NCBI RefSeq assembly: GCF_900207575.1
Contig: NZ_OAOQ01000009.1
Coordinates: 57,558 to 121,557, forward strand
Length of the DNA: 64,000 nt
Reading direction: 5' to 3'
DNA from: Cereibacter ovatus
GTDB lineage: Bacteria > Pseudomonadota > Alphaproteobacteria > Rhodobacterales > Rhodobacteraceae
This document shows, piece after piece, positions 1-8,017 of the stretch. A model generated the notes under the pieces. The model saw only the letters and a program-made list of their open reading frames with translations, ran no database searches and was not told the origin of the DNA. Each line of letters starts with the position of its first letter. Position 1 is the first letter of the stretch. A program made the position numbers and the translations under genes.

Positions 1-762
1 GTCCATCAGGCTGTCCACCGCCGCGTCCAGATCGGCATCGGCGCGGACATAGCCCGGATCTTTCCCGCCAAGTTCCAGCCCCAGCGCCGTGAAGGTGCCG
101 GCCGCCGCGCGTTCGATCGCCGCGCCGCCCCCGACCGAGCCGGTGAAGTTCACGAAGTTGAACGCGCGGGCGCCGATCAGCGTTTCGGTCGTGGCATGGT
201 CAAGGACCACATTCTGGAACACATCCGCAGGCACCCCCGCGGCGTGAAAGGCTTCGGCCAGACGCTCGCCCACCAGAAGGGTCTGGCTGGCGTGTTTCAG
301 CACCACCGTGTTGCCTGCGATCAGCGCCGGGACCAGCGTGTTGATCGTGGTCAGGTAGGGGTAGTTCCACGGCGCGATGATGAAGACCACGCCCACCGGC
401 TCGCGCACAATTCGGCGATCGAACCGGTCCGACCCTTCCACGACCGTGGGCGCCAGCGCAGTTTCCGCGATTTCGGACATGTAATTGGTGCGGTCGTTCA
501 CGCCGCCGAACTCGCCGCCAAAGCGGGTGGGGCGGCCCATCTGCCAGGCCAGTTCCTCGACCACCTGTTCTTTCATCTCGTTCAGCTTCGCCACGCCGGC
601 CTTGACCAGCGCAATACGCTCGGCCAGGGGCCGCGCGGCCCATGCCGGCTGCGCGGCGCGGGCGCGGGCGGCCATGGCCTGCGCCTTTTCCAGCGACAGC
701 GGCATCCGCTCGGCATAGACCCGCCCATCCACGGGCGAGATCAGTTGGATCGGTTTCGTCAT
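1..762 (-). CDS. NAD(P)-dependent aldehyde dehydrogenase, partial (C-terminal half outside window)
   Basis: The first 254 codons of an aldehyde dehydrogenase, which oxidises an aldehyde to the acid with NAD(P)+. Visible are the PWN motif (131-133), a cofactor lysine in VLKHASQT (K156; the family usually has KPSE here), FTGS (206-209) and the ELGGK general-base glutamate (E230). The catalytic cysteine lies beyond the left edge. The start is ATG at 762; a tandem ATG three bases upstream (765) is equally possible. It begins 10-13 bases after the ligase stop, so it is the last visible gene of the operon. The probable role, by context, is oxidation of a gamma-glutamyl-aminoaldehyde. That substrate is inferred, not shown. 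Confidence 0.9.
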   Translation of the reverse strand, partial: MTKPIQLISPVDGRVYAERMPLSLEKAQAMAARARAAQPAWAARPLAERIALVKAGVAKLNEMKEQVVEELAWQMGRPTRFGGEFGGVNDRTNYMSEIAETALAPTVVEGSDRFDRRIVREPVGVVFIIAPWNYPYLTTINTLVPALIAGNTVVLKHASQTLLVGERLAEAFHAAGVPADVFQNVVLDHATTETLIGARAFNFVNFTGSVGGGAAIERAAAGTFTALGLELGGKDPGYVRADADLDAAVDSLMD

Positions 763-775
763 CATGTTCCCCGTG

Positions 776-2155
776 TCAGGCGCGCTCGAAAAGGCGGGCC
801 AGTTCGAAATCGGTCACCACGCGGTCCTGTTCGGAAATCTCCCATTCGGCCGCATGGATGTAGTGGTCGACCACCTCATCCCCCATCGCCGCGCGCAGCA
901 TGGTGGACCCGTTGAGAAGTTCCGCTGCCGCGCGAAGCGTCTTCGGGATCTCGCGGATGCCGGTGGTGGAATACATGTCGCCCTTCATCTCGGGTTCCAG
1001 TTCCATCTTCTTCTCGATGCCGTCAAGCCCCGCCGCCAGCAGCGCCGCACAGGCGAGATAGGGGTTCAGGTCGGCGCCGCCGATCCTGCATTCGATGCGG
1101 ATGGCCTTGGTCCCCTCGCCGCAGACGCGGAAGCCTGCGGTGCGGTTGTCCCGGCTCCAGACGGCTTTGGTGGGGGCGAACATGCCGACGCAGAAGCGTT
1201 TGTAACTGTTGATGTAAGGCGCAAGGAAGGCGGTCACTTCCTGCGCATGGGCCAGTTGGCCGGCCAGGAAATGCTTCATCGTGGCCGACATGCCATGCGG
1301 ATCGGCAGGATCTGCGAAGGCGGGCTGGCCGTCCAGCGTCCAGAGCGACTGGTGGATGTGGCTGGACGATCCCGCGCGGCGGTGATCGTATTTCGCCATG
1401 AAGGTCACCGACTTGCCCGCGGCATGGGCGATATCCTTCACCGCGGTCTTGGTGATCGTGTGGTTGTCGGCCGTGTCCAGCGCGTCCGAATATTTCACGT
1501 TGATTTCTTCCTGACCGGCGTCCGCCTCGCCCTTGGAACACTCCACCGGGATGCCGGCGCCATAAAGGCCGTTCCTCAGGGCGCGCATCACCGCTTCTTC
1601 CTTGGATGTCTGGAAGATGTGGTAATCCTCGTTATAGGCGCTGATCGGCTTCAGGTCGCGGATCTGTCCCGATGCCTGCATCGAATCCCGCACCGCATCG
1701 AACGAATTTTCGAACAGGAAGAATTCAAGCTCGGTCGCCATCATCGCCTTGAAGCCCATCGCCTCGGCGCGGGCGATCTGGCGTTTCAGGATGGCGCGGG
1801 GGGATTGCGGGATTTCGTGGTGGTGATGATCCAGCAGGTCGCAGATCACCAGCGCCGTGCCCGGCTGCCACGGCAGGGCGCGCAGGGTGGCCATGTCGGG
1901 CTTCATCACATAGTCGCCATAACCCTTTTCCCAGCCCGAGGTCTTGTAGCCGGGAACGGTGGTCATCTCCATGTCGATGGCCAGAAGGTAGTCGCAGCAA
2001 TGGGTTTCATGGTGGGCGCTGTCGATGAAATGCTGCGCATGGAACCGCTTGCCCATCAGGCGGCCCTGCATGTCGACGCAGGCGACCAGCACCGTGTCGA
2101 TCTTGCCGTGCTCGGCGGCCTCTTTCAGGGCGTCGAAAGTCATGTTGCCGGGCAT
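776..2155 (-). CDS. glutamine-synthetase-family gamma-glutamyl amine ligase
   Basis: A 459-residue glutamine synthetase fold protein. It carries the metal and ATP signatures of the family: ELEFF (142-146), GQEEIN (214-219), HIHQS (266-270) and a RIECR segment near residue 353. Length and sequence resemble the GlnA3/PuuA-like branch rather than the housekeeping GlnA. In that branch the enzyme joins glutamate to an amine (putrescine, ethanolamine, isopropylamine and similar) to start catabolism. The start ATG at 2155 has GAGG about six bases upstream. It sits between a TRAP transporter and an aldehyde dehydrogenase on the same strand, the order expected for uptake, glutamylation and oxidation. 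The true substrate cannot be read from the sequence. Confidence 0.9.
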   Translation of the reverse strand: MPGNMTFDALKEAAEHGKIDTVLVACVDMQGRLMGKRFHAQHFIDSAHHETHCCDYLLAIDMEMTTVPGYKTSGWEKGYGDYVMKPDMATLRALPWQPGTALVICDLLDHHHHEIPQSPRAILKRQIARAEAMGFKAMMATELEFFLFENSFDAVRDSMQASGQIRDLKPISAYNEDYHIFQTSKEEAVMRALRNGLYGAGIPVECSKGEADAGQEEINVKYSDALDTADNHTITKTAVKDIAHAAGKSVTFMAKYDHRRAGSSSHIHQSLWTLDGQPAFADPADPHGMSATMKHFLAGQLAHAQEVTAFLAPYINSYKRFCVGMFAPTKAVWSRDNRTAGFRVCGEGTKAIRIECRIGGADLNPYLACAALLAAGLDGIEKKMELEPEMKGDMYSTTGIREIPKTLRAAAELLNGSTMLRAAMGDEVVDHYIHAAEWEISEQDRVVTDFELARLFERA

Positions 2156-2279
2156 GTTCGTCCTCGTTTTCGTCTCGGCGGGGGGACACCCTGGGCCGGG
2201 GCACTTTGCAGATCAGGGCAATTCGCGGGCAGGGGGCTTTGCAGGGGGTGGGGCGGCGCAGGGCCGCCCCGGTCCGGCA

Positions 2280-3314
2280 TCAGAAGCGGTAGGGGGGGCC
2301 GGCCTTCTTCATCGTCTCGTTATAGTCCTTGATGATCTGGACGACGCGGGCCTTCACCTCGGATTCCTGTGCGATCTCATCCCAGAACGCGACCGCGGCG
2401 GTCTCGACCTCGGCCCATTCGGCGTCGGGGATGGTGGTCAGCTTCAGCTTGGTCTCGTTCACGCGCAGATGCGCCTCGCCGGCCCAATACCAGTGCTGGC
2501 GGTAGTAGTGCGACTGTTCGAAACAGACCCGCAGCAGTTCCTGAAGATGCGGCGGAACCTCGTTCCAGCGGTCCATGTTGGCGAAGAAATGGCCGATCCA
2601 GGCGCCCGAGATGTTGTTGGTCAGGAAGTAGTCGGTGACGTTGGCCCAGCCGACGGTATAGACCTCGGTGATGCCGGACCAGGCCAGGCCGTCGAGTTCG
2701 CCGGTTTGCAGCGCCACCTCGACATCTTCCCAAGGCAGGGTGACGGGCACGACGCCGAATCGGGTCAGGAAGCGGCCGGCGGTGGGGAAGGTGAAGATGC
2801 GCAGCCCTTGCAGGTCGGCCAGGCTGTTGATCGGTTTCTTGGTCGAGAAGTTGCACGGATCCCAGGAACCCGCCGAGATATGCTTGACGCCGACCTTGGC
2901 ATATTCCTCGGCCCAGATCGCGCCCAGCCCGTATTTGTTGAACAGTGCCGGCACATCCAGCGAATAGCGCAGCGCCAGCGGGAAATAGCCGCCGAACACC
3001 GTCACTTCGGTCGGCGAGGCCATGGAATCGTCGTCGGATTGCACGCAATCGATGGTGCCGCGCTGCATCGCCTGAAACAGTTCGCCCGTGGGCACCAGCT
3101 GATCGGCGTAGAACAGTTCGATCTCCATCTGGCCCTGTGCGATGGTGTTGAAAGCTTCCACCGCCGGTTTCACCACATGTTCGCCAAGCGCCGCGCCGGC
3201 ATAGGTCTGCATCCGCCATTTGATCGGCGCCTGCGCGCGGGTGACGGCGGGGCTGGCAAGCGTGGCCGCGCCCGCCAGCGCGCCGGTGGTCAGGAATGTC
3301 CGTCTGGTCGTCAT
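2280..3314 (-). CDS. TRAP transporter solute-binding protein (DctP type), Tat-exported
   Basis: A 344-residue periplasmic binding protein of a TRAP transporter. It begins with a twin-arginine leader (TTRRTFLTTGALAGAA) with likely cleavage after residues TRAQA. The body has the TRAP layout, including a conserved PWEDVEVALQTGELDG stretch before the hinge helix. The start was placed at 3314, not at the upstream ATG at 3368, because GGAGG lies seven bases before it and the Tat leader begins there. It lies 43 bases after the DctM gene, in the same operon. The fold is shared with binders of organic and keto acids; the ligand is unknown. Confidence 0.93.
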   Translation of the reverse strand: MTTRRTFLTTGALAGAATLASPAVTRAQAPIKWRMQTYAGAALGEHVVKPAVEAFNTIAQGQMEIELFYADQLVPTGELFQAMQRGTIDCVQSDDDSMASPTEVTVFGGYFPLALRYSLDVPALFNKYGLGAIWAEEYAKVGVKHISAGSWDPCNFSTKKPINSLADLQGLRIFTFPTAGRFLTRFGVVPVTLPWEDVEVALQTGELDGLAWSGITEVYTVGWANVTDYFLTNNISGAWIGHFFANMDRWNEVPPHLQELLRVCFEQSHYYRQHWYWAGEAHLRVNETKLKLTTIPDAEWAEVETAAVAFWDEIAQESEVKARVVQIIKDYNETMKKAGPPYRF

Positions 3315-3357
3315 GTCATACCTCCGTTCAATGGGTGGGGACGGTTCTCGCCGTCCC

Positions 3358-4683
3358 TCATTTCGCATAGAGTGTCTCGGGCAGCCAAAGTGCGATCTGC
3401 GGGAAGGCCATCACCAGCCCCAGCGCCGCCACCATGATCGCCACGAACGGCACGATCGAGCGATAGATGTCGCGCATGCCGATTTCCGGCGGGGCCATGG
3501 CGCGCATCAGGAACAGGTTGTAGCCGAAGGGCGGGGTCAGATAGGCGATCTGACAGGTGATGGTGTAAAGCACACCATACCAGATCAGATCGAACCCGAG
3601 CGCCCCCACCAGTGGCACATAAAGCGGGGCGACGATCACCAGCATCGCCGTGTCGTCCAGAAACATCCCCATGATGAGATAGGAAAGCTGCATCATCAGC
3701 AGGATCGTCCAGGGCGACAGGCCCAGTTGATCGACAAAGAAGCCCTCGATCGCGCGGACGGCACCCAGCCCGTCGAACACCGCCCCGAAGGACAGCGCGG
3801 CCAGGATGATCCACATGAACATGCACGAAATCGCCAGCGTCGCCCGGGTCGAGGTCTCGAACACCTCGCGGGTGAAGCGGCCTTTGGCGATGGCCGCCGC
3901 CACCGTCACCAGGGCGCCCACGACCGAGCTTTCGACAAGGCTGGTCCAGCCGTTGACGAAGGGCACCATCATCGCGGCGAAGATGAACAGCGGCAACAGG
4001 CCCGCGCGCAACAGGCGCAGCTTTTCGGCGCGGGTGATGGTGGCCAGTTCATCCGGGGGAAGCACCGGACCCAGGCCCGGATTCAGGCGGCAGCGCAACC
4101 AGATATAGGCCATGAACATCCCGGCCATCATCAGCCCCGGCAGCAGTCCCGCCAGCCACAACTGCCCCACCGGCTGCCGCGCGATCATGGCATAAAGCAC
4201 CAGCACGACCGAGGGCGGGATCAGGATGCCAAGGCTTGACCCGGCCTGAATGACCCCCGTTATCATCAGCTTGTCGTAGTTCCTGCGCAGCAGTTCCGGC
4301 AGGGCGATGGTCGCGCCGATGGCCATCCCTGCCACCGACAGCCCGTTCATGGCCGAAATCAGCACCATCAGCAGGATGGTCCCGATCGCCAGCCCCCCCG
4401 GCACCGGGCCGAACCAGACGTGAAACATCCGGTAAAGGTCGTCGGCCAGCCGGCTCTCGCTCATGACATAGCCCATGAAGATGAACATCGGCAGCGTCAG
4501 CAGAGGATACCATTTCATCAGCTTCATGGCGGCGGAAAAGCCCATGCTTTGCCCGCCCGTGCCCCACAGCGCCAGCGAGGCCACCACGGCGACGAAGCCG
4601 ATTACCCCGAACACCCGCTGCCCGGTCAGCATCAGAAGCAGCATGGTCGAGAACATCAGGACGGCGATCATCTCATAGGACAT
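3358..4683 (-). CDS. dctM: TRAP transporter large permease (DctM type)
   Basis: A 441-residue membrane protein with about a dozen hydrophobic segments, the length and pattern of DctM/SiaM large TRAP subunits, which carry the sodium-coupled substrate path. Conserved family segments such as NGLSVAGMAIGATIALPELLRRNY and SSLGILIPPSVVLVLYAMIA are evident. Its ATG overlaps the DctQ stop as ATGA (4682-4685), so the two subunits are translationally coupled. It works with DctQ (4683-5189) and the binding protein downstream. Confidence 0.94.
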   Translation of the reverse strand: MSYEMIAVLMFSTMLLLMLTGQRVFGVIGFVAVVASLALWGTGGQSMGFSAAMKLMKWYPLLTLPMFIFMGYVMSESRLADDLYRMFHVWFGPVPGGLAIGTILLMVLISAMNGLSVAGMAIGATIALPELLRRNYDKLMITGVIQAGSSLGILIPPSVVLVLYAMIARQPVGQLWLAGLLPGLMMAGMFMAYIWLRCRLNPGLGPVLPPDELATITRAEKLRLLRAGLLPLFIFAAMMVPFVNGWTSLVESSVVGALVTVAAAIAKGRFTREVFETSTRATLAISCMFMWIILAALSFGAVFDGLGAVRAIEGFFVDQLGLSPWTILLMMQLSYLIMGMFLDDTAMLVIVAPLYVPLVGALGFDLIWYGVLYTITCQIAYLTPPFGYNLFLMRAMAPPEIGMRDIYRSIVPFVAIMVAALGLVMAFPQIALWLPETLYAK

Positions 4684-5189
4684 CAGATCGTCTTCCCGCG
4701 CAGCGTGGCCACGTCACGGATCAGGATTGCCAGACATTGCAGGATCATCAGCGCAAATCCGAGGCACATCACCAGCTTGATCGGCCAGAGGTAGGGCCGC
4801 CATGCCGTCGGGCTGCGTTCGTTGTATTGCAGCGAATAGGCGGTGGAATCGATCGCGCCCCAAAGCATGACGCACAGGTAAAGGATCACCGCGAAGATCG
4901 TGACCGCATCCCACCAGCTTTTCTTGCGCAGGGGCCAGTCGGCATAAAGCAGGTCCATCCGGACATGGCTGCCCATCTGCATCGAATAGGGTCCGCCCAG
5001 AATGAAATAGGCCACCATCACGAACTGCGCCATTTCCAGCGTCCAGAGCGACGGGTTGAAGAATGCCTTTGACACCGTGGACCACAGCAGAACCGCCATC
5101 AGCACGAACAGCAGATACATGGCGAACCGGCCGACGCCATAGTTCAGGCGATCCACCAGCCGGACGAAGGCGACAAGGATGCGCCCCAT
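4683..5189 (-). CDS. dctQ: TRAP transporter small permease (DctQ type)
   Basis: A 168-residue protein with four predicted membrane segments, typical of DctQ, the scaffold subunit that partners DctM. The middle carries the family pattern with a charged loop after segment two (GSHVRMDLLYADWPLRKK). It is followed by dctM with an ATGA overlap and preceded by the amidohydrolase-like gene three bases upstream, so all appear to be read together. Confidence 0.92.
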   Translation of the reverse strand: MGRILVAFVRLVDRLNYGVGRFAMYLLFVLMAVLLWSTVSKAFFNPSLWTLEMAQFVMVAYFILGGPYSMQMGSHVRMDLLYADWPLRKKSWWDAVTIFAVILYLCVMLWGAIDSTAYSLQYNERSPTAWRPYLWPIKLVMCLGFALMILQCLAILIRDVATLRGKTI

Positions 5190-5192
5190 CCG

Positions 5193-5969
5193 CTAGCCCG
5201 CCATTTCATGTGCGCCGGCCGTCAGGGCGGCGGCAAGCGCAGGGGCAAGGCGGTCGGCCATGGCTTCTTGTGCCTCGGGGGTGGCGATCAGGTCGTTGCG
5301 CAACTCCAGCATGACATTGGGCAGGCCATAGGGCAGGGCGTGCAGCTTCAGCGTATGGGTCACGTCGTCGGACGCGGCATAGGGCTGGTTCAATGCCGCG
5401 CGCAGGCCGGTTGGCGCCACCCCGGCCAGAACGGCGCGGGCCAGCCGGTCGTCGGCATCGTGGATGATGCCGAATTCCAGATCGCGCGGGCGTCCGTGCC
5501 ACTGCGGGGTGAAGGAATGGATCGTCACCAGCACCGGCGACAGGCCCAGTGCGATCCGCCGGGTGATTTCGGCGTGCAGCCCCTCGTGGAACGGAAGATA
5601 GACCGATTCCGTCCGTTCGGCCCGTTCGGCGGCATCAAGCGCGGTATTGCCGGGGATCTGGTGCATCTCGGACCGTTCGGCAATGGCGCCGGGCTGATCG
5701 GGTGCGCGGTTGCAATCATAGACCAGCCGCGACACCGGCGCATGAACCAGAACCGCGTCCAGCCGCCGTTCCAGCCCGCGGGCCAGGCCAAGTGCCCCGA
5801 TGTCCCAGGCGATATGGGCCTCGCGCTGGGCAGCCGTCAGGCCAAGATCGCCCCAGCGCGGCGGGATCGCCTTTGACGCATGTTCACAGACCAGGATCGC
5901 GCGGCCCTTGCCGCCCCGGTTTTCGACGATGGCCGGATAGCTCGCCGGCATCTTGACACTTCGGGTCAT
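5193..5969 (-). CDS. N-formylglutamate amidohydrolase family protein
   Basis: A 258-residue member of the N-formylglutamate amidohydrolase (HutG-like) family, which hydrolyses N-formylglutamate or related N-acyl/gamma-glutamyl amides. The family pattern is seen in ILVCEHASKAIP, the RLVYDCNRAPDQPGAI region, TIHSFTP and the C-terminal ELRNDLI. Several starts are in frame. ATG at 5969 is preferred because GGGAG lies upstream, about 14 bases away; ATG at 5951 has no visible site. It is the first gene of the TRAP/ligase/dehydrogenase operon and divergent from the RpiR gene. No other histidine-degradation gene is present, so a role in releasing glutamate from a gamma-glutamyl intermediate is plausible but inferred. 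Confidence 0.85.
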   Translation of the reverse strand: MTRSVKMPASYPAIVENRGGKGRAILVCEHASKAIPPRWGDLGLTAAQREAHIAWDIGALGLARGLERRLDAVLVHAPVSRLVYDCNRAPDQPGAIAERSEMHQIPGNTALDAAERAERTESVYLPFHEGLHAEITRRIALGLSPVLVTIHSFTPQWHGRPRDLEFGIIHDADDRLARAVLAGVAPTGLRAALNQPYAASDDVTHTLKLHALPYGLPNVMLELRNDLIATPEAQEAMADRLAPALAAALTAGAHEMAG

Positions 5970-6026
5970 TATTGTCCGATTCACTCCCTGCTGGCACAAA
6001 GGCTCCATCGGCACCGCACTTTCTGT

Positions 6027-6041
6027 CAAGAATTTTTCTTG
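6027..6041. promoter_or_regulatory. perfect palindrome, candidate RpiR operator
   Basis: The sequence CAAGAA-TTT-TTCTTG has perfect six-base arms. It is the most symmetric site in the 158-base divergent region between the amidohydrolase (start 5969) and the RpiR regulator (start 6128). An SIS-domain regulator of this family binds as a dimer to such inverted repeats. The site is placed to control both directions. Confidence 0.45.
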
Positions 6042-6127
6042 CAAGCTGGTTGTGTTAAGATGTTTACCAAGTGGAAGGGGATCGGTCGCAGAAAAGCTGC
6101 CTGCCGCGCAGGCTGACGAGGAACCAG

Positions 6128-6994
6128 ATGAGCCAGCCTTCGATCGAAGATCACATGCGCGCCGCCCTGCCCGACCTGACACGGGCCGAGCGGCAGTTGG
6201 CGACCCATATCCTGCGGCACTATCCGGTGGCGGCGCTGGGGTCGATCACGGCGCTGGCGAAGGCGGCGGATGTCTCGACGCCGACGGTGGTGCGGCTGGT
6301 GCAGAAGCTGGGCTTCAAGGGCTATCCCGACTTCCAGTCGGGCCTGCGCCACGAGGTCGAGGCGATGCTGCTGTCGCCGCTGGCCAAGCACGAACGCTGG
6401 GCCGAGGGCGTCCCCGAGACCCATATCCTGAACCGTTTCGCCGATGCCGTTGTGGCCAATCTTCAGGCGACGCTGGCGCAGATCGATCATGCCGAATTCG
6501 ACGCCGCCGCCCGGCTGCTGGCCGATCCCGAGCGGCGGATCTACGCGCTGGGCGGGCGGATCACCCATGCGATGGCGGACTATTTCGCGACCCTGATGAA
6601 GATCACCCGCCCCGGCGTCGCGCTGATGTCGGATGTGTCCAGCACCTGGCCGCCGGCGATGCTGGATATGGCGCGGGGGGATGTGCTTTTGGTGTTCGAC
6701 ATCCGCCGCTATGAAAACATGGTGCTTCAGGTGGTCGAACTGGCGGTCGAACAGGGGGTCGAGGTGATCGTGGTCACTGACCGCTGGATCTCGCCCGCGG
6801 CGGCCCATGCGCGTCATACCTTTTCGTGTCAGGTCGAGGCGCCCTCGGCCTGGGATTCGACCGTATCGGTTCTGGTGCTGGTGGAAACGCTGCTGTCGGC
6901 GGTGCAAAGCCTGACATGGGACCGGACCGAGCCGCGGATGAAACGGCTTGAGGAGCTTTACGACCGCTCGCGCTTCTTTCGCCGCCACAGGTAG
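6128..6994 (+). CDS. RpiR/MurR family transcriptional regulator (HTH plus SIS domain)
   Basis: A 288-residue regulator. The N-terminal helix-turn-helix (about residues 1-80) contains ITALAKAADVSTPTVVRLVQKLGFKGYPDFQ, the RpiR signature. The C-terminal SIS domain (about 125-265) normally senses a phosphorylated sugar or another small ligand. The start at ATG 6128 was chosen over 6071 because AGGA lies just upstream and homologues begin near here. It is divergent from the amine/TRAP operon and probably its regulator. Confidence 0.92.
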   Translation: MSQPSIEDHMRAALPDLTRAERQLATHILRHYPVAALGSITALAKAADVSTPTVVRLVQKLGFKGYPDFQSGLRHEVEAMLLSPLAKHERWAEGVPETHILNRFADAVVANLQATLAQIDHAEFDAAARLLADPERRIYALGGRITHAMADYFATLMKITRPGVALMSDVSSTWPPAMLDMARGDVLLVFDIRRYENMVLQVVELAVEQGVEVIVVTDRWISPAAAHARHTFSCQVEAPSAWDSTVSVLVLVETLLSAVQSLTWDRTEPRMKRLEELYDRSRFFRRHR

Positions 6995-7008
6995 GGGCTT
7001 TGGGTTCT

Positions 7009-7026
7009 CCCCCGGGCAACCGGGGG
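7009..7026. terminator. hairpin between convergent genes
   Basis: A seven-base G/C stem (CCCCCGG/CCGGGGG) closed by a GCAA tetraloop, between the ends of the RpiR gene and the hydroxyacid dehydrogenase. There is no T-run, so it may be a bidirectional barrier or a Rho-assisted terminator. Confidence 0.4.
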
Positions 7027-7087
7027 CGTTCGCGTCCCGCGCGGGGCCGTGCAAACGCGGCGGGTGCGGGGATCTTGAACCGGGCGG

Positions 7088-8017
7088 TCAGTAGCCCCGT
7101 GTCCGGTCCACCAGATGCAGGAATGGCTCACCGGCCTCTCCGCGGCGGATGTTTTCCGCGATGACGCGGGCGGCGCTGTAGGGGCGGGTCTCGGCCGCGA
7201 TATGGGGGGTGATCGTCACGCGCCGATGGCCGCGGAACGGGTGATCCTCGGGCAGGGGTTCGGTGCGGAACACATCCAGCGTCGCATGGCCCAGCCGCCC
7301 CGCATCCAGCGCGGCCAGAAGGGCGGCCTCGTCGATCAGGCAGCCGCGGCCGGGGTTCAGGACCACCGCGCCGGGCGGCAACCAGCCAAGCCGGCGGGCA
7401 TCCAGCAGGTTTTCGGTCTCGGGTGTCGCGGGCAGCAGCGTCACCACGATCCCGGCGCGCGACAGCACCTGCTGAAGTCCGGCCTCGCCATGCGCGGTCT
7501 CGATTCCCGGCAGGGTCTTGGGGGCCCGGCTCCAGCCCAGCACGCGGAAGTTCAGCCCGGCAAGCGTCCGGGCGCAGGCGGCCCCCAGCTCGCCCAGACC
7601 CAGCATCGCCACCGTCCGCTCGCGCGCAAGGGGCGGGGCGTCCTGGTGCCAGCCCGGTTCCCCCCTGATCCAGCGGTCAAGGTTCAGGTGATGGCGCAGA
7701 ACATGGCCGGTCACCCATTCCACCATGCCCTCGGTCAGGCCCTGATCGACCATCCGGCACAAAGGCTGGGTCAGCGTGCGGTTGCCCACGATGCGCTCGA
7801 CCCCGGCCCACAGGCCAAGCACCGCGCGGGCGCGGGTGAAGGGGGTGAAATCGGTGATGTCGCCACCCGGGGCAAAGACGATGTAATCCACCGTCGCGGG
7901 GTCGGGCGCCTTTGTCACGATCTCGGCCTGAACGCCGGCCTCGGCCAGGGCTGCGGGAAGGTGGGTGCTGTAATCGGCCCAGCGACGGGCGCCGGCGGCA
8001 AAGTAGATCCGGGTCAT
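7088..8017 (-). CDS. ghrA: D-2-hydroxyacid dehydrogenase, glyoxylate/hydroxypyruvate reductase A-like
   Basis: A 309-residue NAD(P)H-dependent 2-hydroxyacid dehydrogenase. It has the nucleotide-binding GLGELG motif (residues about 141-146), the substrate arginine region and the C-terminal TPHIAAET histidine segment. The total length and the short N-terminal domain match GhrA (YcdW), which reduces glyoxylate and hydroxypyruvate. Its ATG overlaps the rodA stop (ATGA at 8014-8017), so it is co-translated with the cell-shape operon. That is an unusual neighbour with no obvious functional link. Confidence 0.88.
   Translation of the reverse strand: MTRIYFAAGARRWADYSTHLPAALAEAGVQAEIVTKAPDPATVDYIVFAPGGDITDFTPFTRARAVLGLWAGVERIVGNRTLTQPLCRMVDQGLTEGMVEWVTGHVLRHHLNLDRWIRGEPGWHQDAPPLARERTVAMLGLGELGAACARTLAGLNFRVLGWSRAPKTLPGIETAHGEAGLQQVLSRAGIVVTLLPATPETENLLDARRLGWLPPGAVVLNPGRGCLIDEAALLAALDAGRLGHATLDVFRTEPLPEDHPFRGHRRVTITPHIAAETRPYSAARVIAENIRRGEAGEPFLHLVDRTRGY

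Noticed and set aside
6026..7054. Long minus-strand frame opposite the RpiR regulator
   Set aside because: It is a shadow of the real gene. Its product is Arg/His/Gln-rich and it has no ribosome binding site; the plus-strand RpiR protein has clear domains.
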